Below, piece by piece: positions 9,665-17,641 of a stretch of DNA of 64,000 bases. The translations under genes were made by a program, and so were the position numbers. The DNA is from Natrialba hulunbeirensis JCM 10989 (GTDB lineage: Archaea; Halobacteriota; Halobacteria; Halobacteriales; Natrialbaceae): positions 55,114-119,113 of the forward strand of contig NZ_AOIM01000009.1 of NCBI RefSeq assembly GCF_000337575.1, in the 5' to 3' direction. The notes under the pieces were generated by a model. It did no database searches. It saw only the letters and a program-made list of their open reading frames with translations, and had not been told where the DNA came from. The stretch's first letter is position 1. Every line of letters starts with the position of its first letter.

Positions 9665-9994
9665 TTACTCGCCGTCAGTTTCGAAGTAGAGCTCCGCGTG
9701 CGCCCCACAGCCCGGATTGAACGGCGCGTCGCAGTTCGGACACTCGTACGCACAGTCGAGGTAGTCAGGAACCGTGAACGTGGCATCACAGACGCCACAG
9801 CGGACGGACGGTTCGTCGAATCGATGTTCGGGCCAGGGGACTGCCTCGTGATCCGTCACGGCGTTGTGGCATTGAAAACAGGGATAGTAGGCGTCACAGC
9901 AGGCAAAGCGGAACGCGACGACGTCTAGTTCGCTGTCGTAGTGGTCACACCGCGTGTCGGGGCCGACATCGACGCCACGGATTGGGAGAGACAC
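9665..9994 (-). CDS. CHY-type zinc finger protein
   Basis: A 109-residue protein rich in paired Cys and His: CDHY near the start, CCDAYYPCFQCH near 33-44, CGVCD and CPNCDAPFNPGCGAH near the end. This is the CHY zinc finger pattern (yeast Hot13 and Pirh2 N-terminal type), binding about three zinc ions. The eukaryotic relatives act in redox or ubiquitin pathways; the archaeal role is not established. It sits 66 bases downstream of gvpO on the same strand and might be cotranscribed. Confidence 0.85.
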   Translation of the reverse strand: MSLPIRGVDVGPDTRCDHYDSELDVVAFRFACCDAYYPCFQCHNAVTDHEAVPWPEHRFDEPSVRCGVCDATFTVPDYLDCAYECPNCDAPFNPGCGAHAELYFETDGE

Positions 9995-10060
9995 AGCTCT
10001 GACCGGGTGGATGGGTGAGTCCTACTTTGGGATTTCGGATCGTGAACCCCGAATTTCGAT

Positions 10061-10741
10061 TTACTCGAACGCGGTCGTGTCTCCGCGGCGATACCTGTCG
10101 AGCCGTCGGTACCCCTGGACGACGCCGTCCGTGTCGAGGTCGATTTCGTACCGGCCGAGCACGTCCTGCGTGTCCGGAATCGACGATCGCTCGACGACCT
10201 CGACGACGGCACACCAGCCCTCGTCGGTCGGCGAGATTTCGCTGACGCCGTCGAACTCGTGGCCGATGAGTTCACCGGCCGTCGAGACGACGGTTCGGCG
10301 GATCGCGAGCACGCCTTCGATCTGGTCGGAATCAATGTCGGACTCGACCTCGATGTCGAAGTCGTCGGTGTCGACGTCGCCGGGGTCTGTTGTTTCGTCG
10401 CTTGCCATATGGGTTTCTTCGTCTGTCTGGTCGGTCTCTGAGTGGTCAGCGTCAGACTGTGCTTGATCTTGTTCCTCGTCCTGCTCTTGCTCTTCGCCGT
10501 CTCCGTCCTGGTCCTCTGCTTGCCCTTGCTCCTCGCCGTCTCCGTTTTCCTCTTCAGCGTCCTGCTCCTCTGATTCGTCACTCGATTCGTCCGTCTCGTC
10601 GTCGGACTCACTCACTGTCGGATCATCCTCGTCGTGTTGAAAGCAAAAGCCGTCTTCTCGGGCTGGCCGCGAGCAGCGCTCGCCGTCGGCGGTGAGCGCC
10701 TTACACTGCGTCGTCGCGTCCGCTGTCTCTGCGTTTGCCAT
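10061..10741 (-). CDS. gvpO: Gas vesicle protein GvpO with an N-terminal Cys/His knuckle extension
   Basis: The C-terminal 115 residues match GvpO, an essential gas vesicle assembly protein (SPTDEGWCAVVEVVERSS, then GRYEIDLDTDGVVQGYR). In front lie 111 extra residues: a C13-x9-C23-x9-C33-x2-H36 motif that may bind zinc, then a long Asp/Glu/Gln linker. Methionine 112 (ATG at 10408) would give a protein of normal GvpO length (about 119 residues in Halobacterium). The gene lies 4 bases after gvpN, so cotranslation is likely. Confidence 0.92.
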   Translation of the reverse strand: MANAETADATTQCKALTADGERCSRPAREDGFCFQHDEDDPTVSESDDETDESSDESEEQDAEEENGDGEEQGQAEDQDGDGEEQEQDEEQDQAQSDADHSETDQTDEETHMASDETTDPGDVDTDDFDIEVESDIDSDQIEGVLAIRRTVVSTAGELIGHEFDGVSEISPTDEGWCAVVEVVERSSIPDTQDVLGRYEIDLDTDGVVQGYRRLDRYRRGDTTAFE

Positions 10742-10745
10742 ACTC

Positions 10746-11903
10746 TCAGTCTCGAAGTACCTCGCTAATCTGACTTCGCAGGGACGTCATCCCGTCGACC
10801 TCCGTCTCCGAGCCGGCGACTTTCGGACCGAGTACGTCCGTCAACACGTCCGCAAGCAGGTCGTCATCGTCGCCGAACTGGATCTGGCCGCCGTCTGTCC
10901 GCCCAACTGCAGCCTCGCCGCCGTCCCAGTCATCGAACACCGAGAGCCCTTTCGCGGCCGTAATCGCAGTCCGCGTTCCGACGACGATCGGTAACTCCTC
11001 ACGCAGCGTCCGGGTCGCGTCGACGACCGTCTCGATCGCCTCGTCGGAGACCGTCTGGCCGTCGCCAGTAGACTCGTCCTGCGCTTCGGACACGTGTGAC
11101 CGAACGATTTCGCGCTCGGTCTCTGCGTCGTAGTAGTCGACGTGTACGCCGACCATCCGGTCGAGCAGCGCATCCTGTTGCTGGTGGACACCCGCGTACT
11201 CCACGTCGTTCGACGTGAAGATCACGCGGAATTCCGGATGTACGTCGATCGACCTGCCGGCTCCGTGCTTACCCGGCCGCTCGAGTACACCCTCCTCAAG
11301 GACGGAGAGCAAAACGTTGTGGGCGGCGGGGTCGCTCCGGGAGAACTCGTTGTAGACGAGCGTTGCGCCCTCCCGGACTGCGACGGAGAGTGGGTTGTCG
11401 ACCCAGCGGTCACGGACGATCTGCGTCTTCTTGCTGACGCCGCTGACGTACTGGTCGTGCTCCTCGTAGCGTTCGCCGCCGCTGTAGTCGCCGACGAGCG
11501 CGCTCGTGTCGACCGCCTCGTCGCCGTTTGAGAGGACGACTTGCCGCCCGCGCGCTGCGGCCGCTGACAGTGCGAGTGCCGTCTTGCCAGCGCCGGTCGG
11601 GCCGATCAGGTGAACCGGCTGATCGGCAGCGAGCCAGCCGGTGATGCGGTCACGAACGGCGGTGACGGCGTCGGTTTCGACGAACGGTTCCGGTGCGGCG
11701 TCGGCGGGGTCTATGAGGGGGTCGTCCTCACTCGTGCGCTGGGTGTGAGTACCCCCTGACTTCCCGGACGTCTCACCTTCTGTCTTCGTCTCCGATGCCG
11801 ATCTGGCCAGCTTCTTTCGAGCCTTGCGGCGCTGCTTCGCCTCCCGATCACCGCGAATCTTTCTGCCACGGACTTTGCGCTTGCGCGAGGTGTCCTCGGC
11901 CAT
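10746..11903 (-). CDS. gvpN: Gas vesicle ATPase GvpN
   Basis: A 385-residue MoxR-like AAA+ ATPase that supports gas vesicle growth. Walker A is GPTGAGKT at residues 101-108; VYNEFSRSDP is the Walker B region and FTSNDVEYAGVHQQQDALLDRM covers sensor 1 and the arginine-finger region. The first 33 residues are strongly basic (KRKVRGRKIRGDREAKQRRK), unusual in a haloarchaeal proteome and possibly a binding tail. Second gene of the leftward gvpA-gvpN-gvpO operon, 6 bases after gvpA. Confidence 0.95.
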   Translation of the reverse strand: MAEDTSRKRKVRGRKIRGDREAKQRRKARKKLARSASETKTEGETSGKSGGTHTQRTSEDDPLIDPADAAPEPFVETDAVTAVRDRITGWLAADQPVHLIGPTGAGKTALALSAAAARGRQVVLSNGDEAVDTSALVGDYSGGERYEEHDQYVSGVSKKTQIVRDRWVDNPLSVAVREGATLVYNEFSRSDPAAHNVLLSVLEEGVLERPGKHGAGRSIDVHPEFRVIFTSNDVEYAGVHQQQDALLDRMVGVHVDYYDAETEREIVRSHVSEAQDESTGDGQTVSDEAIETVVDATRTLREELPIVVGTRTAITAAKGLSVFDDWDGGEAAVGRTDGGQIQFGDDDDLLADVLTDVLGPKVAGSETEVDGMTSLRSQISEVLRD

Positions 11904-11909
11904 CGTGGA

Positions 11910-12197
11910 TTATTCGGTGGCCGATTTCGGCGAGGATTCGGGCCGCGGCTCGACCTCGAGCTCTTCTAGGTCCTCGAGGTCGCCCTCCGCGGTCGCTTGC
12001 TCAATTTTTGCGATCTCCTCCGCGTAGTGCAGGAACGTGTCGACGGAAGCGACGACGACACGAGCCTCGATGGTGAGGAGTTCGATCCCGACGACCGAGA
12101 CGCGCGCCCAAACGTCGATGACGACACCCTTGTCGAGTACGCGGTCCAGTACCTCCGCGAGACTCGATGAATCAGGCCGCCGTTGTGGTTGTGCCAT
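11910..12197 (-). CDS. gvpA: Major gas vesicle structural protein GvpA
   Basis: A 95-residue shell protein whose amphipathic beta-hairpin monomers form the ribbed gas-permeable wall. The conserved core [29 protein letters not shown] is intact, with an acidic tail ([14 protein letters not shown]). It is longer than the 76-residue Halobacterium GvpA. The ATG at 12197 was chosen because homology starts there; a GGGGTGA Shine-Dalgarno-like site (12211-12217) precedes it by 13 bases. First gene of its operon, divergent from gvpF. No other gvpA copy is visible, but GvpJ and GvpM are paralogues. Confidence 0.96.
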   Translation of the reverse strand: MAQPQRRPDSSSLAEVLDRVLDKGVVIDVWARVSVVGIELLTIEARVVVASVDTFLHYAEEIAKIEQATAEGDLEDLEELEVEPRPESSPKSATE

Positions 12198-12239
12198 TGC
12201 GAGTCGCGATTCACCCCGGTTTCGTAACACGACTTTCGT

Positions 12240-12311
12240 TGCGACTGCAAGCCAGTTGCTGGCGGCGAGCGTTTCCAAATCGGTATTGCTAGCTGGGCTG
12301 CGACTGCAAGC
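12240..12311 (-). repeat. 13-bp direct repeat upstream of gvpA
   Basis: TGCGACTGCAAGC occurs exactly at 12240-12252 and 12299-12311, a 59-bp period, starting 43 and 102 bases upstream of the gvpA ATG. The location suits an activator or repressor site for the gvpA promoter. It does not match the GvpE upstream activating sequence known from Halobacterium and Haloferax. Confidence 0.6.
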
Positions 12312-12323
12312 AGTACGATAACG

Positions 12324-12464
12324 CACGGGGCTGTCGAACACTTCCTGACGATTGCGTTTCACGACTGTGGGGACGGGATCACTGCCGCCGTTGCCGTCGA
12401 GACCGACGCCGACGGATCGAACTGGTGCGTGACCGTGTCCCTGGTCCGATACACCCGCTTATGA
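12324..12464 (+). pseudogene. Possible remnant of a protein-coding gene between gvpA and gvpF
   Basis: The frame starting at 12324 reads as a plausible acidic haloarchaeal C-terminus ([20 protein letters not shown], then [18 protein letters not shown]) ending in TGA at 12462-12464, with about 75 percent G/C at third positions. No ATG or GTG start exists between the upstream in-frame stop at 12225 and this stretch, so it cannot be an intact gene. It resembles neither GvpD nor GvpE as I know them. Confidence 0.3.
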
Positions 12465-12659
12465 CCGACACACGATCCAGCCGTCACACACGGCCGTGCT
12501 CGCAGTGGTGGAGAACGCTGTTCACGTGCAGCCCCTTGTCCACACGCAGATCCAGGTTTACACCCGCGCCCAGATCTCCGCCCACACCCATGCCCAGACC
12601 TACTCACGACCACACCTGCACGGAGACTCAACCTTCGTCTCACACACCCCGCCCACTAC

Positions 12660-12668
12660 GGAGCGTGA
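12660..12668 (+). promoter_or_regulatory. Ribosome binding site of gvpF
   Basis: GGAGCGTGA, a good Shine-Dalgarno match, ends 7 bases before the ATG at 12676. It decides the gvpF start against the open 60-codon His/Thr-rich extension upstream. Confidence 0.7.
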
Positions 12669-12675
12669 CTACCCA

Positions 12676-13311
12676 ATGAGCAACAGTAACCGATACGTCT
12701 ACGGCATCGTCGACAGCGGCGACATCGAGTTCGAAACCGACGCCGTCGCTGGCGCAGACCGCGTCTACACCGTCTCCCACCGCCGTCTCGGTGCCGTCGT
12801 CTCGAACATCGACACCACCGACCCCGAGGAGACCGACGAGGACGCCACACGCCACGACGAGGTCCTCCGCGAGATCATGGACTACGATGGCGGCCGAACC
12901 ATCGTCCCGATGCAGTTCGGTATGGCCTTCGAAAGCGATCGCACCCTCAAGAACGTCCTCCGCGGCGCACGGCCCGCCTTCCGCCGCGCCATGAACGACA
13001 TCGAGGGACGCATCGAACTCGGCCTCAAACTCGTCACCCAGGAAGACGCGACGGTCGACCCCGACGAAATCGAGGCCGCCGTCGAAGATGAACTCCAGTC
13101 CATCGTCGCACAGACGGTTACGAACGACCAGTTCAGTGACCGCCTCGTCCTGAACAAGTCCTACCTCGTCGACGAGGACGACCGCCCGGCGTTCGACGAC
13201 GGCGTCGCCCGACTCGAGGACACCTACGGCGACGACCTGCTGGTCCAGTACACCGGCCCCTTCGCGCCGTACAGCTTCGTCGACGTGGAAATCGGGGCCC
13301 AATCTCGGTGA
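12676..13311 (+). CDS. gvpF: Gas vesicle protein GvpF
   Basis: A 211-residue GvpF/GvpL-family protein, an essential minor component that contacts GvpA early in assembly. Family hallmarks are the N-terminal YVYGIVDSGD strand, HDEVLREIMDYDGGRTIVPMQFG in the middle and the C-terminal YTGPFAPYSFVDV. The ATG was chosen by homology and the strong Shine-Dalgarno site. First gene of the rightward operon; its stop overlaps a possible GTG start of gvpG. Confidence 0.95.
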   Translation: MSNSNRYVYGIVDSGDIEFETDAVAGADRVYTVSHRRLGAVVSNIDTTDPEETDEDATRHDEVLREIMDYDGGRTIVPMQFGMAFESDRTLKNVLRGARPAFRRAMNDIEGRIELGLKLVTQEDATVDPDEIEAAVEDELQSIVAQTVTNDQFSDRLVLNKSYLVDEDDRPAFDDGVARLEDTYGDDLLVQYTGPFAPYSFVDVEIGAQSR

Positions 13312-13316
13312 CCACC

Positions 13317-13571
13317 ATGTTCGTTCTCGACGACCTCCTGTTCCGGCCGTTCGTGGGCATCATCGACGCGCTACACTCACTCGCACTCGAGGAACTCTAC
13401 GACGTGGACGCACTCGAGGACGAGCGCAAGGAGAACCAGTTGCTATACGAGCTCGGGGAGCGCTCGGAGGAGGAATACCTGGAGCGAAAGGAAGTGATCG
13501 AGGAGGAACTCGAAATCGCTCGTGAGGTACACGAGCAGTTCGGGAGTGGGCGTGTCGAGGTGAAGCGATGA
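13317..13571 (+). CDS. gvpG: Gas vesicle protein GvpG
   Basis: An 84-residue, mostly helical charged protein (MFVLDDLLFRPFVG, then ENQLLYELGERSEEEYLERK) typical of GvpG, a minor accessory protein required for vesicle formation. The ATG at 13317 fits the family start; a GTG at 13308 that overlaps the gvpF stop would add three residues. Its last codons overlap gvpH by 4 bases. Confidence 0.93.
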   Translation: MFVLDDLLFRPFVGIIDALHSLALEELYDVDALEDERKENQLLYELGERSEEEYLERKEVIEEELEIAREVHEQFGSGRVEVKR

Positions 13572-14608
13572 TGGTTCCTGATGGAGGTGGTGGTGCGGGC
13601 GATGGTGGTGGTAACGGTAGTGGCGGTGACGGCGGTAACGATGGTGGCGGTAGCGGTAGTGGTGGCGGTGCCGGTGCCGGAACCGGTGCTGATGGTACTG
13701 GCGACCGTGACGGCAACGGCGACAGTGGCCGTGATCGACGAGGCCGACACGATGGACGTGATGAGCAAGATGGACGAGGCGACTGGGACGACTGGGACGA
13801 GCGGCGAGAGCGCAAACGCGATTCGCGCCGTTCTCGTCCCAGCCGCGATTCGAGCACCGGCTGGCTCGCCACGGTCCGAGCCCTGCTCGACCGACTGGAG
13901 GGAGATTCGACGTCCAACACCCTCTCGAGTCGTGGCCAACGAAGTCGTGACCGGTCGATATTCGATTACAACATCTCGGTCCGAACGGGCGATGATCTGC
14001 TTGCTGACTCCCGGTTCGGCGACTCGATCGCCGACGAATGGCTCGACCGATTCCGCAAGCGCGACAGTACGGGTGACGAAGACGCCGAACGACCCCGAGG
14101 ACGAGACACACCGTCCAAATCGTGGTCGCGTCGACATTCACCGCGCTCATCGTCGGATCGGTCCTCACGTGTCCGCGACGCCGCATCGACGGGATCGTCG
14201 CCACCGTCGCCGGGAAGCGACACCGGTCTTGACGACCACCGCGTGACGACGCGCACGCACGAAGACGAACTTCTCGTCATCGCCGATGTCTCCGGCATCG
14301 ACCACGAGGACGTCACAGTCGGCTTCAGCGACACCGAACTGGTCGTCGTGGTCACCGACACCGAACTCGAGCGCGTCGACGTTCCCTGGCCCGATCGAAC
14401 CGGTCAGGCGGCGATTAATAACGGTGTTTTGACCGTCCAGGTCCGTCCCGATCAGTCGGACACGGCTGACGATGAGTTGAGGAGAGACTCGAGTACGGAA
14501 TCGAGGTCAGAATCGGATTCGGGCTCGGATTCGGGCTCAAACTCGAGTTCGAACGCCGACTCGAACACCGGGCCAGAGACCGAGTCTGAATCAGGGGGAG
14601 AGCTATGA
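13568..14608 (+). CDS. gvpH: Gas vesicle protein GvpH (Hsp20-like) with glycine-rich head
   Basis: A 346-residue protein with an alpha-crystallin/Hsp20-type beta-sandwich at about 224-294 (ELLVIADVSGIDHEDVTVGF, then AINNGVLTVQV). GvpH is a chaperone-like accessory protein, not strictly essential in Halobacterium. Residues 1-45 are nearly all Gly/Asp/Ala/Asn, residues 46-220 are Arg/Ser/Asp-rich, and the C-terminus is a Ser/Asp tail. The likely conserved core between these is short (STGWLATVRALLDRLEG, SIFDYNISVRTG). It is much longer than the Halobacterium protein. It overlaps gvpG and gvpI by 4 bases each. Confidence 0.87.
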   Translation: MMVPDGGGGAGDGGGNGSGGDGGNDGGGSGSGGGAGAGTGADGTGDRDGNGDSGRDRRGRHDGRDEQDGRGDWDDWDERRERKRDSRRSRPSRDSSTGWLATVRALLDRLEGDSTSNTLSSRGQRSRDRSIFDYNISVRTGDDLLADSRFGDSIADEWLDRFRKRDSTGDEDAERPRGRDTPSKSWSRRHSPRSSSDRSSRVRDAASTGSSPPSPGSDTGLDDHRVTTRTHEDELLVIADVSGIDHEDVTVGFSDTELVVVVTDTELERVDVPWPDRTGQAAINNGVLTVQVRPDQSDTADDELRRDSSTESRSESDSGSDSGSNSSSNADSNTGPETESESGGEL

Positions 14609-15627
14609 GCGACGACTCGGTAACCGACTCGGTCGATGCCGAACTCGGCGACCTCGTCGCGAATGCGGAGGAGGCAATCGAGGCACTCGCGGAGTTCAGC
14701 GAGGAGGGCGGCCTCGACCCCGACAGCCTCGACGACGACACCCTTACCGACCTCTCACAGAACCTCGACACCCTCGCCGAACTGGCGACCGAACTCGAGT
14801 CCGTCCTCGAGACGGTCGACCTGTCGGACCTTCCGGACGCAATCGACGCCGACGAGGTCGTCGGAGCGATCGAAGCGGACGAGGTGCCGTCGGCGCTGGC
14901 GGACGACGACACCGGTGTGTCCGATGCAATCGATTTCGGACACCTCTTTCGGGCGATCAATCTGCTCGACGCCTGGGACGCGACTGACCTCGGCAGTCTC
15001 TGGGAGGCGAAACGTGACATCGAGGAGACGACCGAGAAACTGACCGGCGACGACGGGGACGGACTCACGGAGGGTCTCGTCGGCGGTGACGACGGTGAGG
15101 ATGGTGACGACGGTCTCCTCGACACGGACCTCGACGGCGACATGCTCGAGACCGATATTGACCCCAGCGAACTACTCGGCGACATCGACGTGATGGACGA
15201 TCCCGAGGCATACCAGGTCGCGATCCAGCAGACGGCGATGGCGGGAATCGACAGCTTTCGCGAGGCGCTACTCGAGACACACGCCAAATTCTTCCGCATT
15301 TACGAGTTCAATCGGGAGAAGATGCGCCGCCAGGATACAAGTACGAACTCGCGCAATCCGACGGCGGCGTCGACGATGCCGACGGAGCGAGCGGATGTCC
15401 CCAGCGGCGTCAAGCACTCGACGGTGCCACAGCAGGTCAAGCTATCGACGGCTCCGAGCCGGCAGCGGATCTACGGCAAGCGGTTCGAGCGCGAGCGGAA
15501 GAAACGCCGCAACGATGCCTCTCCCGACGAGACTGAAGACGAACAGGCGACCGAACAAGCGACCGAACAGCCGGCAGACCAGCGTGCGAGCGACGATGCC
15601 GGAAACGCCGACGGAGGTGCGAACTGA
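14605..15627 (+). CDS. gvpI: GvpI-position gas vesicle cluster protein, large acidic version
   Basis: A 340-residue protein in the position of gvpI (between gvpH and gvpJ). The N-terminal 170 residues are acidic and Leu-rich, probably helical (NLDTLAELATELESVLETVD). The middle (AYQVAIQQTAMAGIDSFREA) may be a folded helix bundle. The C-terminal 110 residues are basic (STVPQQVKLSTAPSRQRIYG, then KRFERERKKRR), the type of sequence expected for the small basic GvpI. I assign it by position and basic tail, not by a clear full-length match. Confidence 0.6.
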   Translation: MSDDSVTDSVDAELGDLVANAEEAIEALAEFSEEGGLDPDSLDDDTLTDLSQNLDTLAELATELESVLETVDLSDLPDAIDADEVVGAIEADEVPSALADDDTGVSDAIDFGHLFRAINLLDAWDATDLGSLWEAKRDIEETTEKLTGDDGDGLTEGLVGGDDGEDGDDGLLDTDLDGDMLETDIDPSELLGDIDVMDDPEAYQVAIQQTAMAGIDSFREALLETHAKFFRIYEFNREKMRRQDTSTNSRNPTAASTMPTERADVPSGVKHSTVPQQVKLSTAPSRQRIYGKRFERERKKRRNDASPDETEDEQATEQATEQPADQRASDDAGNADGGAN

Positions 15628-15860
15628 TGGCTGTTCGAGCGCAGCCGTTGGTTTTCTGGACGAACCGTGTCGCCACTGCCACTACAGTACCAGTATCCAG
15701 CATGAGCCATACCAGTCCTGAATCAGCGTCGATGTCCCGTCGCAGTCGAACCGCCTGCGAGACACCACAGACACAGCGACGACGGAACGGGTACTCGAGT
15801 CCCACTCCGTTGTCGATGCCGGACACACACCCAGTACGAGGTGGTGCCAATGCCCGATAG
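15627..15860 (+). CDS. Small open frame between gvpI and gvpJ, uncertain
   Basis: The 77-codon frame starts with an ATG that overlaps the gvpI stop by one base and ends 11 bases inside gvpJ, so translational coupling is possible. The product (Ser/Thr/Arg-rich, no domain) and only moderate G/C at third positions argue against a conserved protein. It fills an otherwise empty 220-base gap in a tightly packed operon. It may instead be spacer. Confidence 0.28.
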   Translation: MAVRAQPLVFWTNRVATATTVPVSSMSHTSPESASMSRRSRTACETPQTQRRRNGYSSPTPLSMPDTHPVRGGANAR

Positions 15861-16299
15861 TTTCCAGCCAAGCCGCCAGCAGAGCGACCTCGCGGATATC
15901 GTCGAGATGCTGCTGGACAAGGGGATCGTCATCAACGCCGATATCGCCGTCTCGATCGGCGACACGCAGTTGCTCGGCATTCAGCTTCGGGCTGCTATCG
16001 CTTCCTTCGAGACGGCGGCGAAGTACGGACTCGAGTTTCCCGAGGGGACGGATATGCAGCGGGTCGCCGAAGCGGCGGGCGATCCGGAACTCGCCGAGAT
16101 GGAGCGCCCGAAGCCGGCGATCGATCCGACGCGGGGGGTGAACGTGACGGCGGCTGATGACGACGATGACGACGATGGCAGCGATGATGATGGTGACGAG
16201 GCCGGCGGTGACGATGGCGACGATGATGCGAGCGACGACGAAACAGCACAGGACGATACCGACGACGAGACCGCGGCCGACACGGAGGGCGACGAATGA
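15850..16299 (+). CDS. gvpJ: Gas vesicle protein GvpJ
   Basis: A 149-residue GvpA paralogue that acts as a minor shell or tip component. Core: [47 protein letters not shown], split across residues 13-60. A tail of about 50 residues is almost purely Asp/Glu/Gly/Ala (from about residue 100), longer than in Halobacterium (114 residues in total). ATG at 15850 is preferred to GTGs at 15841 and 15844. It overlaps gvpK by 4 bases. Confidence 0.93.
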   Translation: MPDSFQPSRQQSDLADIVEMLLDKGIVINADIAVSIGDTQLLGIQLRAAIASFETAAKYGLEFPEGTDMQRVAEAAGDPELAEMERPKPAIDPTRGVNVTAADDDDDDDGSDDDGDEAGGDDGDDDASDDETAQDDTDDETAADTEGDE

Positions 16300-16640
16300 C
16301 CACGATCGACGTTGGCGACGGCGACGACGCCCGTCAGGGACTGATCACCCTCGTCATCACCGTCGTCGAACTCCTCATCGATGCACTCGAGCGCGAGGCC
16401 GTCCGGCGGATGGAGTCCGGCAACCTCTCGGACGAGGAGATCGACCGTCTCGGCCGCCAGCTCGCCACGATCGAGGCCGAAATAGAGCAACTCAAAGCAG
16501 ACGAAGGGATCGAAGACGGCGTCGACGACCTGCGCGGCGATCTGGATGGGCTCGTCTCTGATGCAATCGAACAGTTCAACGCCGACGCGCCGTCCCACCG
16601 CAAACCCGGCTACTCTGTGTTCGGAGGTGACGAGCAGTGA
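16296..16640 (+). CDS. gvpK: Gas vesicle protein GvpK
   Basis: A 114-residue, helical acidic accessory protein essential for vesicle formation. The GvpK signature is clear: [20 protein letters not shown], then [19 protein letters not shown] and [12 protein letters not shown]. It overlaps gvpJ and gvpL by 4 bases each, showing tight translational coupling. Confidence 0.95.
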   Translation: MTTIDVGDGDDARQGLITLVITVVELLIDALEREAVRRMESGNLSDEEIDRLGRQLATIEAEIEQLKADEGIEDGVDDLRGDLDGLVSDAIEQFNADAPSHRKPGYSVFGGDEQ

Positions 16641-17635
16641 CGACGGACGAGGCGACTCCCGACACAGACGCAGCGGACATTCCGGAGATCAACGACGGGC
16701 GCTACCTCTACTGCGTCGTCCAGGCTGAATCTGACGCCCAACTCGAGACGACCGGGATCGACGGCGAGTCGGTCTCGGTGGTCGCGGAGAACGGGATCGG
16801 TGCCGTCGTCCACGCCTGCGACGGGCTCTACGACACGGACGATCTCGGACAGATCCAGCGCTGGCTGATCCGCCACCAGACGGTAGTCGACGCGGCCGGG
16901 GAGGCGTTCGGCACGCCGGTTCCGTTCCAGTTCGATACGATTCTTCGCGGCGGTGAGGCCGGTCTTCGCGAGTGGCTTCGTGAGGAGACGGACACCCTCC
17001 AGCCGGTGCTCTCGGAACTCGCCGGTCACTGGGAGTATCGCGTCGAGGTCGTCGAGTACGATTCACCGGATGACGAGACGCTCGTCAACCAGGACGAGCG
17101 CCTGTCGGAACTCGACGCGCAGATCGAGGAGGCGAGCGAGGGACAGGCGTTCTTGCTCGAAAAGCAGTTCGACCAGCGGCTGACAGAGCTTCGTGCCGCT
17201 CGTCGCGAGACGATGACGGCTGAACTCGAGACGGAGTTGGCCGAGGAAGCACGCGAGGTGCACACACTCGAGCGCTCGCCGGCGTCGGAGATTTCGAAGG
17301 TTGCAGGTCGCGATAGGGGCGGGAGCAGTAGAGATGGCGATGACGATGACGATACCGATACCGATAGCCCCGGTGATGACGGTGACAGCGAGGCCGAGAA
17401 CAACGCGACCACGGCCGACTCGGAGACCATCTGCCGGCTCACACTCCTCGCACACGAAGACAGCGAGGACGAGATCGGTTCGATCCTTGACGACGTGGCG
17501 GCCGAAGACGGGATCGAAGTCCGCTTCACAGGCCCGTGGCCACCGTACACGTTCGCGCCAGCGATCGGCGACGACGAGAACAATGACGATGGGGATGGCG
17601 GAGACACGGGCGGCCCAGCCCGCGTGGGGAGGTGA
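16637..17635 (+). CDS. gvpL: Gas vesicle protein GvpL
   Basis: A 332-residue GvpF/L-family protein that interacts with GvpA and several other Gvps. Conserved parts are [10 protein letters not shown] near 22-31, [20 protein letters not shown] near 75-94, [14 protein letters not shown] near 173-186 and [10 protein letters not shown] near 298-307. A 50-residue Asp/Ser/Gly insert (about 222-270) splits the C-terminal domain. Start is GTG at 16637, overlapping the gvpK stop. It is longer than the roughly 281 residues usual in Halobacterium. Confidence 0.93.
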   Translation: MTTDEATPDTDAADIPEINDGRYLYCVVQAESDAQLETTGIDGESVSVVAENGIGAVVHACDGLYDTDDLGQIQRWLIRHQTVVDAAGEAFGTPVPFQFDTILRGGEAGLREWLREETDTLQPVLSELAGHWEYRVEVVEYDSPDDETLVNQDERLSELDAQIEEASEGQAFLLEKQFDQRLTELRAARRETMTAELETELAEEAREVHTLERSPASEISKVAGRDRGGSSRDGDDDDDTDTDSPGDDGDSEAENNATTADSETICRLTLLAHEDSEDEIGSILDDVAAEDGIEVRFTGPWPPYTFAPAIGDDENNDDGDGGDTGGPARVGR

Positions 17636-17641
17636 CCAGCC

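Larger units (their letters stand above)
12198..12675. other. Divergent gvpA/gvpF control region
   Basis: 478 bases between the divergent gvp operons. It contains a 13-bp direct repeat on the gvpA side, a short coding-like remnant in the middle, and a C/A-rich leader with a ribosome binding site before gvpF. No clear TATA box is seen for gvpA; weak candidates lie near 12222-12235. In Halobacterium the same interval is occupied by gvpD/gvpE, which are missing here. Confidence 0.6.

Noticed and set aside
8797-9798. Minus-strand frame encoding a repeated SPTPHFLLSTL product through the 33-bp repeat
   Set aside because: It overlaps mutS in another frame; the peptide repeat is a by-product of the period being divisible by three.
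12211-12224. GAAACCG...TGAATCG resembling the GvpE activation site before gvpA
   Set aside because: It lies within 14-28 bases of the start codon, downstream of any possible TATA box, and gvpE is not present.
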